A DNA stretch of 64,000 nucleotides from Gloeophyllum trabeum ATCC 11539 (taxonomy: Eukaryota; Basidiomycota; Agaricomycetes; Gloeophyllales; Gloeophyllaceae). Where the stretch lies: the NCBI RefSeq assembly GCF_000344685.1, contig NW_006920410.1, positions 2,048,902 through 2,112,901 of the forward strand, written 5' to 3'. The notes below the pieces were generated by a model that saw only the letters and a program-made list of their open reading frames with translations, did not search any database and had not been told where the DNA came from. Made by a program: the position numbers and the translations under genes. Positions 1 to 9,231 of the stretch are shown one piece after another. How positions within the stretch are numbered: the stretch's first letter is position 1; the number at the start of each line of letters is the position of its first letter.

Positions 1-2688
1 CCTGTTGGTATTTCTGCCAGTCCTCGACCTTCATTGTCGACAGTCGCTTGGACGAAGGGGGAGTCACAGCGAGTTGAGCGAGTCGGTCTCCACTGAGACT
101 CCTAGAACGGTCGTGCTTCTTGGGACCCTCGGGGGATTTATCTTCAGAACGACGTCGACGGTGCTCTTTCTCAGCCAACTCCTTGGCCTTTTCCGCCTGG
201 CGTCTCGCAACGGCCTCCTTCTCGATGGCCTTTGCCCTCTCCCACTTCGCCTTCGCTTCCGCGAGCTCTGCCTCCTGCTTCGCAGCTTCCGTGAGAGGTG
301 CCTGCAGGTCCCTGAGCTTCTCTCGGTGCCTCTCGGTAAGTTCCTCAAAGGTGATAACGCGAGGAGCGCTGGGCCGCTGAGGTTCAGGAGCCACGACCGG
401 TGGAGACTTCCTCGGAGGCAAGATTGTGACAGCGGCTGCCGGCGGAGAGATAGGTGGAGGAACGCCTGAGCTGGCCTTCTTATGATGCGCCTTAGTCATA
501 GGTGGTGTAGGTTGGCGTAGCTCTCCGAAGTAATCAGCCCTGGCAGGTGAAGACCGGCCTGCGGAAGGGTGGGAACCCCCGCTAGATGAGGGCGGAACGC
601 CCATTTCCCCCATCTCAATCATGCTCTCGACTCGTTGACGACGCGCAAGCGCCTCAGCGACGGCGGGCGGTACCGCGATTCTAGGCGTCGGGCTAATAGG
701 TGTCGTGGCGATAGGAGGTGTAACACCGGAAGGCGGCTGCAAGAGCTTCCTATCTCGAACATAGGAATCCCAGTCGTCTTCCCGAAGAGGAGCACTGATG
801 GGGCGACCGATAGCTTCCGCTGGTTGCGGCGAAGAACGGAAGAGGCTGGACAATTCCATAGACTGGACTCTCGAGCGAGGATCTGGCTGGCGAGGAGGCC
901 GAAGGTGGGTCGCATCAGCAAGGATAGACGAACCCATATTTAATCCCGCAGAGAAGGAAGGATGGCGAGAACGTGACTCGGAGGAGGACGAAGGAGCCGG
1001 AGTTCCACTTTTGAGCGCGTCGATCGATCGCCGAATAGTCTGAATTTCCGAAAGCAACTCTTCCTTGCGTTTCAGTTCTTCGATCTCGCTATCCTTCAGC
1101 TTGGAGGTAGAAGGTCCATCCTCGGCTATAAAACTCTTGGGAACTTCTTCCTCGATATCCGCACCGAGATCAAGGGTGGGGAGAACACCAGGGCTTTGGC
1201 GGCCGGCTGCTCTCTTCAGCTCATCCTCCGAAGGGGGAGCCGCGAAGAAATCAGAAACACCGGAATGATACCTCTGCCTGGTGCCATTCACCAGAGTAAA
1301 GGTCGAACCACGTAGCTCTGCGGAACTCGGCGTGGCGGGAATATCCACATCCTTCATCAAGGGCATTCCGGAGAAATTACTGTCATGCCTGCCATGCTTT
1401 GTGAGTGTGGGATGTTCACGCTCCCATTCCCCGCGTTCCTTGTCGATCTCGGCAAAGCGCTCCGCCGCTCTCATCTCCTCCTCTTCGTCCCGTCGTTTCT
1501 GCTCTTCTTGGATCTCTTTGAGCTTCCGCTTGAGAATCTTAATCATGCGGAACTGCACTGCGATACCCATCAGAGCTACAGCGCCCATGAGACCAAGCTC
1601 TATTTGCATGACTTGAGTGACCGGGAATGCAATATGATCGGCCACAAATCTCGGGAAGAGGCTGTCGAACCCAAGGTTCCACATATAAAACTGTAATAAG
1701 AGCTTAGATACTTGCTGCTGATGGAAACATTACAAACACGGACCTCTTTGAGATTTGCGGTGGTGAAGCAGTCAATGCCGAGCATGAATGAAGTCGAACC
1801 GACAAATGCCGTGGATATGAGTAATATGTGATAGTGTAACTTGGGAATAGTGCACAACACAAATCCTATGACACCGGCAGCTGCAAGCCCAGATTTATAA
1901 GATGGGGCACTGATAATGATGGCAGGAAGGCGCACCAATGTACATGATCCAGCGATACCCTATTGGGCCGATGAGACCACCATTCCTGAAACACTGGACC
2001 CAGAGAGCGAAGGCAAAGCCTCCCCAGGCGCCAATGAAGTACCTGGTAGCCTTCCAGAAAAATATCGTGACAGCACCACCTGCTACGCCTGCGACAATCG
2101 ACGCGAGAAGGAACATTCCCCGCACGGTCTTGGAAGGGGGATGTATGGCCGCTAGCACTCCAAACCGTGTGATAAGGACAAAGCACACCAAGGCAAGTGT
2201 GTAGAAGCCGATCAAAAAGAATGACGTCCTGACGGCGGATGAGCATGTATGCCAGCGATGTATCAATCTCTGACAACTCACCAGCGGTTCCTATGCCCCA
2301 GGAATGCAGTGGGAATACCCGTTAAGATGAGGATACCGCCCAGAATACCGAATGCCGGGTCGATTACGGTCGCCAACTGTGAAGGATCAGACGTAGCTGT
2401 CGCCGAGGTCGTAGCATTTGCAGCAGCAGAGGACGTAGGAGTAACAGTGACGTTGATAGCGAGGGTAATGGGTACGGCGGTGGTGATGGGGATATTCTGG
2501 TTGCCCGAGTGCGTCGTGTACGTCGTCGTGATAGAGGTCGTAACATAACTAAGGGTAATGTTTCCGGTAGGAGTGGGCGTCGTGGAAGCGGACGAGTTGG
2601 AGGACTGCGCGGAGACGAGGGCGATCGTGGAAAGCCAGGCGAACAGGACGCCCAGGAGGAACGTGTGCGTGGCGACGCGCGCCGCCAT
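1..2688 (-). CDS. TM198-like (DUF4203) multi-pass membrane protein, 3' end cut by window edge
   Basis: The start is the ATG at 2688. It opens with a signal peptide (MAARVATHTFLLGVLFAWLS) and a Ser/Thr/Asn-rich extracellular stretch. Several hydrophobic helices follow over three exons, for example FFLIGFYTLALVCFVLITRF and GMFLLASIVAGVAGGAVTIFF, which is the pattern of the TM7S3/TM198-like domain. After roughly base 1600 the protein becomes a long charged cytosolic tail: a KKRRDEEEEMRAAERFAEID coiled-coil stretch, then Ser/Pro-rich disorder, then another Ala/Lys/Glu-rich coiled coil. The frame is still open at base 1, so the C-terminus is missing. Introns lie near 2225-2278, 1880-1930 and 1690-1745, all with GT-AG ends. 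The family has no firm biochemical role. The architecture (secretory leader, membrane block, long tail) suggests a plasma or endomembrane scaffold, which is inference. Confidence 0.75.
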
Positions 2689-3241
2689 GGTGGAAAACGA
2701 ACACCTAGGCTGGTGAAGAAGAAAGGGAATAAAATAAGGGAAAGAGAGGATTATATGGCAGAGCAGGACGCGAGAGCGAGCATGGGGTCAGCCGCTGCTT
2801 GCGGCAGTGAGTTCCTTGTGATGGAACGCGGGAGAACCGCTTCACTCGTGCTAGAATGTCCGCTTATCGCGACTCAACCCGAACCCTCAGAACCGGGCTG
2901 CAGGTGCTGGTGTCAACGGCCGCGACAACGCTCGGAAACTGCTGAGAGCTCGCAGGGAACACGCGCTCGAGAAAGTCAAGCCAAGGGTTCAGACTTGACA
3001 ACCGACGAACCGTGTACTTATAACCGAGTCTATGTATATCGTGACAGCCACGGGCTGGTCAAGCCGAGAGTGGAGGTCGGCAGCCGTATGTAAGTACTCA
3101 TGTTCAATAGATACCCTCTGATGAGTCCCACCTCTTGTCCTTGTCAACGAGGTCATGACGTCTGAAGGAACAAGAGGGCGTCCAAGATCAGTCGCTGAGT
3201 TCCTGCGTGATGGCCTGCGCGACATCACCCTAGCAAGACAT
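2689..3241. other. Intergenic: upstream of the DUF4203 gene, downstream of the helicase
   Basis: About 550 bases between two minus-strand genes. It should hold the promoter of the DUF4203 gene and the 3' untranslated region of the helicase. Open frames here look random and I see no conserved protein, RNA gene or repeat. Confidence 0.5.
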
Positions 3242-5059
3242 TCAATCAAAGTGCTCGAATTTAACAGGAACGATTCCTATCTCCTTCAGAACAACCGCCA
3301 TCCTCTTCGGATCATCCTGTACGATCTTCTTCCCGTCAGGCCGTACAACCTCCCGCCGATCCTCCACCACTGTCACCACCTTACCGCTGCGTCCAAACCG
3401 TCCAGTCCGACCAGCAACATGCAGGTAGGTATCGACTCTGCGCCCTTCGGGAACACCGAGCACGAAGACGTGAGATAGTTCGGGCAGGTCTAAGCCCCTA
3501 GTAGAAGCCCAGGTTGAGACCAAAAGAACGGGGTTGTCCACAGGAGCGCCCGGGCTGTTATTCAACAATTGCTTGCGCCCCTGATCCTCCGCGAAAAGAT
3601 CCAGCCCCTGGGCATTCACGCCGAGCTGCTGTAACTCGAAGACTGCCCGTTTCACTGACCCTACAGCCGGCAAGACCAGCAATGCCAACCGGGGCACGTC
3701 GAGTGCGAACGCAGCAGCCACAGCTTCCAGTAAGGCGGGATCAAAGGGGGAAGGCGTAGATGTGAACTCTGCGAAACAGATATGGTTAGCTCTCTCAAAG
3801 TCCTGCATAATTATAGCACACTCACTCTTCCTAAGTTCGCTATCCAGCTTAGGTTGGAAAATCTCATCCGCGTCGTCGTCGCTTATTGGAAAGGCTTCCT
3901 CGGAGGATTCGGGGCCACTTCGGACGTCATCTGGTGATTCCGCCTGAGCTTCCACGGCGCCTTCGATATTCTTGATCCGGCCCTCCTGAGATACCACTAG
4001 GACGCAGTGAGACAGTGATGGGGAGTGTCCATTATCGTCACTGCCAGAGCCAGTATCTGCCGTAGACGATCCCGTCACCTTTATTACCTCGCCTTGGAAC
4101 CAGCCACTCTGCAGGACTTCGTTCTGGTACGAGACTCGGAATGTCGCACTCGTCATTACGAGTTGTGGACTGCGTCCGGCCGTGCAACCACTAGACGATT
4201 CCACAGACCCGCGCCTGCGGTCATAAATGAAGTTGAGCAGTTCGCGCGTAGGCCCGGGGTGCTTCCGGATATTCTTCAGAACCTTATCCCGTTTGTAAGT
4301 TGACGCATTTCTGGGTACCGCGTCGATCAGGTAGTCAACTTCGTCTACCACAACCGTTGATAACGAGTCCAGTTGCAGGGCTGCCCTGTCTTCGTTGAAG
4401 ACTTCTTGAACAGCCTGAGGCGTTCCTACAAGAACGTGAGGCGGACTTCCGTGTAACTGCGAGATCTGATCTTTGACAGGCACTGCCGCGCCGCGAACGA
4501 GCATTTGGACAACACTGGGGAGATGAGGACGCTTTGGGGACTTCTTCACAATACTCTCAATCCAGTGGTACAGTTGGTATGCTAGATCGCGGTGGGGGAC
4601 AAGTACTAGGGAGGTGATCGCGGCAGGTGTGGTCTTATCCCGGAATACGCCTTCACTCTTGACTGCAGGGACGCGGGGTTTGCTCAGCAAGGCCAGCATG
4701 AGCCCAAATGACCTTGTTATAATATTAAGCCGAATCCAGAAACAGCGAGTAAAGATCACATACTTTCCCGTACCGGTATCATCCTTTAAGAGAACATCTT
4801 TTCCACTCAGGATTGCAGGTACAAATTCACTTTGGATTTGGGTAGGATTCCGAACCTTCGGAAACGCAGCCTGCAATGCTTTCACAATAATGGGATGGAC
4901 ACCAATGTCTTCGAATGTCAAGTCCCGCCTTGCATGTCCGGAGTTACCGTAGGTCCTGATGGGAGCCCACTGGTGGGGCAACGTCCTACAATATTGCACT
5001 CCAGAGACTCGTAGAAGCTGAGATACTTGACGAACGATCGTGCGTGAGGAGAGTTGCAT
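3242..5059 (-). CDS. Mitochondrial DEAD-box RNA helicase, MRH4-like
   Basis: The first ATG is at 5059. The N-terminus (MQLSSRTIVRQVSQLLRVSG, then many Arg and few acidic residues) looks like a mitochondrial leader. Helicase motifs follow in order: a Q-motif-like NPTQIQ, motif I DDTGTGKS, VLVPHRDLAYQ, motif II DEVD in place of DEAD, motif III SAT, and motif VI HVAGRTGRFGRSG. Two introns are in-frame multiples of three, so an intronless reading also stays open: 4713-4763 (51 nt), whose removal restores GKSFG after the P-loop, and 3769-3825 (57 nt). Splicing both gives about 569 aa, close to yeast Mrh4, which acts in assembly of the mitochondrial large ribosomal subunit. The MRH4 assignment rests on size, leader and the divergent motif II. 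Another mitochondrial DEAD-box protein is possible. Confidence 0.7.
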   Translation of the reverse strand: MQLSSRTIVRQVSQLLRVSGVQYCRTLPHQWAPIRTYGNSGHARRDLTFEDIGVHPIIVKALQAAFPKVRNPTQIQSEFVPAILSGKDVLLKDDTGTGKYVIFTRCFWIRLNIITRSFGLMLALLSKPRVPAVKSEGVFRDKTTPAAITSLVLVPHRDLAYQLYHWIESIVKKSPKRPHLPSVVQMLVRGAAVPVKDQISQLHGSPPHVLVGTPQAVQEVFNEDRAALQLDSLSTVVVDEVDYLIDAVPRNASTYKRDKVLKNIRKHPGPTRELLNFIYDRRRGSVESSSGCTAGRSPQLVMTSATFRVSYQNEVLQSGWFQGEVIKVTGSSTADTGSGSDDNGHSPSLSHCVLVVSQEGRIKNIEGAVEAQAESPDDVRSGPESSEEAFPISDDDADEIFQPKLDSELRKSECAIIMQDFERANHICFAEFTSTPSPFDPALLEAVAAAFALDVPRLALLVLPAVGSVKRAVFELQQLGVNAQGLDLFAEDQGRKQLLNNSPGAPVDNPVLLVSTWASTRGLDLPELSHVFVLGVPEGRRVDTYLHVAGRTGRFGRSGKVVTVVEDRREVVRPDGKKIVQDDPKRMAVVLKEIGIVPVKFEHFD

Positions 5060-5204
5060 ACCCACGTGGGCGACGTGGTGAGCTTCCTTTCAGGCGTACG
5101 CGTCCGGACGAAATCAAGCAGATAAGGCGGTAGGGCCGTGCGAGCACGGCAGAGCCCGCTACCGTATCCCTCCCTCAGGTTTCGAGAATACAAGTTACAT
5201 ATGA

Positions 5205-5409
5205 CAGCCGTTTGCAGTTCGATGGGCCCATTTCTCGAAAATCATTTACAGTCGGACCATGTTGGAGAAGGAAATTCAAGTCCCCAAGACCCCAATATCA
5301 GACCACTTGGACTTCGTTTAATTTCTGGGACATCCGTGGCACCATGTCCGACACACTCCGACTATATGTGACTTTCTGACGTGACGGCCTATCGATCTGC
5401 AAACGGCTG
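5205..5409. repeat. Imperfect inverted repeat (MITE-like fold-back element)
   Basis: The left arm starts CAGCCGTTTGCAG at 5205. The right arm is its exact reverse complement, ending at 5409. Over the first 24 bases the arms agree at 22 positions. A second matched block, AGTCGGA, lies further inside each arm, with weaker similarity between the blocks. The interior of about 100 bases carries no protein. Size, fold-back form and lack of coding sequence fit a small non-autonomous DNA element. No clear target-site duplication is visible, so an old or non-mobile repeat is equally possible. Confidence 0.45.
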
Positions 5410-5457
5410 GAAAAACAACTGACATCGGAGTATTCTGATTTCACCTTGAGACCGCAA

Positions 5458-5706
5458 GGTCCAAGGCCCCAAGCAAGGTCAGTTCTGTCTGACAATCATC
5501 CGCCACCTGGGCTATAAAGGGGAAGAGAAATGACACGTGGCGTAACTATCGGGGTCCTTTAGGGACCCCACCTTTGATTGGTCCAAGGCCCTGTCCCGCT
5601 CTTGCCGTTCACCATATACGGTTAAGCGCCAAATAGTGTCAAATAAATCGCGTAGATCTTGAAACGATCGCAGGAAACCTGCGAACGGCCGGGGGGTCCA
5701 AGACCC
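5458..5706. repeat. Three spaced copies of GGTCCAAGRCCC
   Basis: GGTCCAAGGCCC occurs at 5458-5469 and 5580-5591, and GGTCCAAGACCC at 5695-5706, so spacing is 122 and 115 bases. Between copies one and two lies a hairpin GGGGTCC-TTTAG-GGACCCC at 5551-5569. The motif is nearly palindromic. It could be a protein-binding site in the helicase upstream region or the remains of a tandem repeat. Confidence 0.4.
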
Positions 5707-6086
5707 ACTACTTACCTACGGTAGCGGGAAAAAGGACGAAAATTTCCGGCACAGCATAAAGTTTGCGAATCAAATCAGAAATCATGACATGTCGTTAGAA
5801 TGTTGGATATACAATGGGGAGGTTGGTAATGTATCTAAGAAACAATGAGTTTTAGAAATGTGGCCGTAAGTAGTTATGCTGATCAGTAGGGTAGAGGTGT
5901 GGCTGAGGATGAAAGGGCGAAGCCAAGGAAGGTTCGGGGGATGACGAGGACACCCACCAGTGGGCACCCGCCAAGGCGCATAATCAGCGACGCACGACAT
6001 GCTACCCCAACTTACGATCAGCACAATCATTGCTCTGAGGCACCGTTGCCTTCCTCGGAACCGCGACCATCCATCCTCGCGAGTTC

Positions 6087-8708
6087 CTATTCTTCGCCGT
6101 CCCGGATGGGTTCGTATGAAGCTCGGTGGTCTGACTGACCAATGAGACGGCTGACCCATCCTCGTCGTCCAGGGGATCTCTTCCGTGGAGGACTGATTGA
6201 CTGGTGGTTCGTTGGCAAGGTATTGTTCACGAGGGAAGCGCGCTCCGACTCATTGTCCAGCGCCTCTTCCAACTCCTCTAAAGGGAGTATTAGCGAGCAA
6301 GCATAGGGTAGTTTCTTGACAATCAATACCTTCGCCGAAGACTGCATCCATTTCCTCCAGCGGCACACCCATGGTCTCAGGGTACACTGGCTCAAGTTGA
6401 GCTTAATCCTTTAGTCAAACGAGAAGGCCACTCACGGAAATATACTACAGTGAAAAGTCAGATGCTTGTGAGCGATTTGGGGGAAGAGGCAGGCTTACCG
6501 ACAACGAAGCTGCATGCACAGAATGAACCGTGCATGGGATACAGTCGCCACGCAATGAGCTCTTGAAGGATGGGTGTTGCCTCTCCGACAATGAAGTTGA
6601 AAGCCCAGTTCGTTGCGGTAGATATAGAGACACCCTTAGCTCGCACAGTTAAAGGCATGATCTAGGGTTGGGTCAGTCTTCCGTAGAGAAAATAATCGCT
6701 TTCGAATATACCTCGGGAGGGTACAACCACGGCAAGGGACCCCAGCTGTTACGAGAAGAGCATCGTCAGAGCATCATCTTCAGCAGGCGAGAACACCAAC
6801 TAACCTGTAGCCGAAGGCAGCATTGTAGATGATAACGCAGATGACAACTGCGCGAGGCGTTTCCGGCACATCAATGTACATCCACCAGCCAGTAGCAACC
6901 AGCGCTAGGCCAGTCTACATCGTTAGGTGAGCGCTCACTCTCGTGCTGTTAACAGACGCCCCGTAAGATACTCACGAGCACAGCGCCGGAAAGTAGGATA
7001 GGTCGCCTTCCCCACCGATCTACCAACCACCACCTGCGAAAGCGTGAGCGTGCTATGACATGCGTAGTAAATCTGAAAGTTACGAACGTAGGAATTGTGC
7101 TGGCAATGTAGAATATCGAATTGATTCCTGTCATTAAAATAGCATCCCGTCCCAACCAGCCCGCCTCTGAAAATACAGGTTAATTATGAGACAGCGAAGA
7201 TAGATATCACGAATACCTTCGAAGACTCTCGCTGCAAGGCGGAGACGTTAATTAGATGCGGTCGCCTACCAGCAGAAGTGACAAACTTACGAGCGTAGTA
7301 TGAGATAACTTTATGTGTTCGTGAGTAAGGTGAGAGCATAAAGCGGTAATGATGGAGACCATACCATTTATTCCATTCTGTACAGGTCGCTTAGCCAGTT
7401 GACAGATATGAGGAAACGAGTACGAACCAGTTGTGCAAATGCTTGAGAAGACATCGCAAGCAAGACACGGCGCTTGTATTTCCTCCACATTGTGGCATAA
7501 GAACGGCCTTCGCCGGATTCACGCTGAGTAAAAAACTCCGGTGAATAAGGATAGGCATGAGTGGAGGATATTGCACACCTCAGCTATGACTCTATCCTTG
7601 ATTTCTTGATATTCAGCTTTAGCTATGACATCTTCAGGATCTCCGCCGTGCAGGTCTGCCAAAACCCGCATGCCTTCCGCGTCGCGGTCGACATCGATGA
7701 GCCACCTGACGCAATGTATGTCTTAATAGCCGAAACATTTGAAAAACATTTGACCACTCACCTGGGGCTCTCAGGCATCAGGAGGGATCCTGCTGCCAGT
7801 ATAGCACCGATTACGCATTGAAGGAAAAGAGGTGTGCGCCATGCGAGGTCGGAGTCGATAAAGGAGCAGAAATAATCAATCCACTGGGTACCCGTCAACT
7901 CGTTGATACGATATGCCCATGCGTTGGGTAACTTACAACCGACGACGCATAGCCGAAGATATTTCCGGTAAACTCCATGCAAGCGAGGGCCCCTCTCTAG
8001 TCCCAGACAAAGCATAAGTATACTTCTTGGACGCGCCATGATTCGGACTTGCATGATTCGGAGGAGATATCTCACTCTGATAGATGGGCACAATGGTCCT
8101 GAGGTGCATTTTCAGCCGAGCGAACATGAGCCTGCAACGGCAGCCTGATAACTCACGAGAGTAGACCCACGCCAAACCCACTTATGATTCGTCCCAGGAC
8201 CATGGTTTTGAAGCCAAGGGTGAATGTCTGTACAGCTCCACCCACTGTAAACACGAGTGCACCGATGAATAACGTGCCCCTGCGACCGATGATATCCCCG
8301 ACCCTGCCAGCGGCAAGCGAAGTGACTTAAATAAGTGAGATATCAGGACTGTCCATCGTAATCAAGCAAATATTGGTCGTACTGAATGCACCAATCTCAA
8401 GGACTGCAACCATGGTCCCTAGCGAAAGGGCGTCCGGGGAATTGAAGAACTGACGGAAATGGGGTCCGGTGATAACCCCAGACATTACACTGGCGAGGAC
8501 ATATGCATTTACATGTCTTGCGCGACATAACAGACACATACCCTTGATCATATCCAAACTTTACATGGCAGCATGAGCAACAGAACGCTAAATAACGACC
8601 AGAGATCCGTACCAAGAACACACCCAAGCTAGCAAATACGGAGATAGCATACAGCAACGGCTGTCCTACGAGCCTGTGTCGACTTCCGGGCGCAGCTGCC
8701 TCCACCAT
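6087..8708 (-). CDS. MFS hexose transporter (sugar porter family), 20 exons
   Basis: Splicing by eye gives one continuous sugar porter. It starts at the ATG at 8708 (MVEAAAPGSRHRLVGQ) and continues through FGYDQGVMSGVITGP in helix 1, the loop GRVGDIIGRRG, PESPRWL at the end of helix 6, QLNGINVISYYAPRVFEEAG in helix 7, LVDRWGRRP, and PETMGVPLEEMDAVF after helix 12. This is the plasma-membrane H+/hexose symporter pattern of basidiomycete hexose transporters. The tail is short and cytosolic. Twenty exons are needed, five of them 9-18 nt: 8542-8558, 7365-7377, 7291-7308, 7217-7231 and 6436-6444. One intron (7997-8052) has a GC donor. No frame break remains after splicing, so the gene looks functional. 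The sugar it carries cannot be told from sequence alone. Confidence 0.88.
7997..8052 (-). other. GC-AG intron in the sugar transporter
   Basis: The exon ends ...AATCAT and the intron opens GCAAGT and closes ACTAG. Removing these 56 bases joins ISPPNH to RGALACMEFTGN, which is the conserved sugar-porter sequence. No GT donor gives that join. GCAAGT is the strongest known form of the minor GC donor. Confidence 0.75.
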
Positions 8709-8879
8709 ACTGCATTGATGATGAACGGCGGATAGGAAGGAAACAGAGGGACAGAAACGACGGTCAAGTATCAGCTGTAAGCGTGTTTATGGAGGCGTTG
8801 GTCCGAGGAACCCTCGACGTCGGGTGGCAGAGCCTGCACGTGCCAGTCTGCCGGGTCTTCCTCTACCGTCATATCGCTC

Positions 8880-9208
8880 ATGCCCGCCTCCGTTGCGTCT
8901 CTCGACACGTCCTCCGTCGCGTCAGATGACTCGTACGACTCTGACGAAGAGTACCGACTAGCGGTTGAACAAGAGTTCCAGGAGAGCCTGCAGCAGTTGC
9001 AGCTCGTCCTCTCAGTGGTCCTGCTGCCGTACCTCGGAAAGTGGTTGGGCAGACGGTGGAGTCATTGGGGTGAATATTCAAGCACTATCGCTCGTCTACC
9101 TTCTAACCACGGACCTTGCGCTCATCAGCGTATGCTCGTTATGTGCGGCTGGGACTGGGCAAAGCGTTCTTCTTCGGCGAAAGACATCTGTCAACTATCT
9201 ATGCATAG
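8880..9208 (+). CDS. MIM2: MIM2-like mitochondrial outer-membrane import subunit
   Basis: A small two-exon gene: 8880-9069 and 9129-9208, with an intron GTGAAT...ATCAG, giving 89 aa. The N-terminus is acidic and Ser-rich (SVASDDSYDSDEEYRLAVEQ). A single membrane segment follows, inside LVLSVVLLPYLGKWLGRRW, and then a short basic/aromatic tail ending LSTIYA. Acidic cytosolic part, one helix and length all match yeast Mim2 (87 aa), which with Mim1 forms the complex that inserts alpha-helical proteins into the mitochondrial outer membrane. It shares a promoter region of 171 bases with the divergent sugar transporter, and its stop lies 23 bases from the stop of the convergent PPR gene. Short, spliced genes like this are often missed in annotation. 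The assignment rests on remembered family features, not an alignment. Confidence 0.68.
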
Positions 9209-9231
9209 CGCGGATCTCGAACCCGTACAAA

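Larger units (their letters stand above)
5060..6086. other. Gene-free kilobase between helicase and sugar transporter
   Basis: I see no convincing coding sequence in either strand. The stretch holds the helicase promoter, a fold-back inverted repeat (5205-5409), three copies of a 12-base motif, a 7-bp-stem hairpin at 5551-5569, and a TATA-like CTATAAAG near 5512 on the plus strand that leads into no recognised gene. Confidence 0.5.

Noticed and set aside
7981..8060. Insertion that disrupts the sugar transporter
   Set aside because: The extra bases between NH and RGAL first looked like a frame-breaking insertion, but removal from GCAAGT to ACTAG restores the family sequence exactly, so it is better explained as a GC-AG intron.
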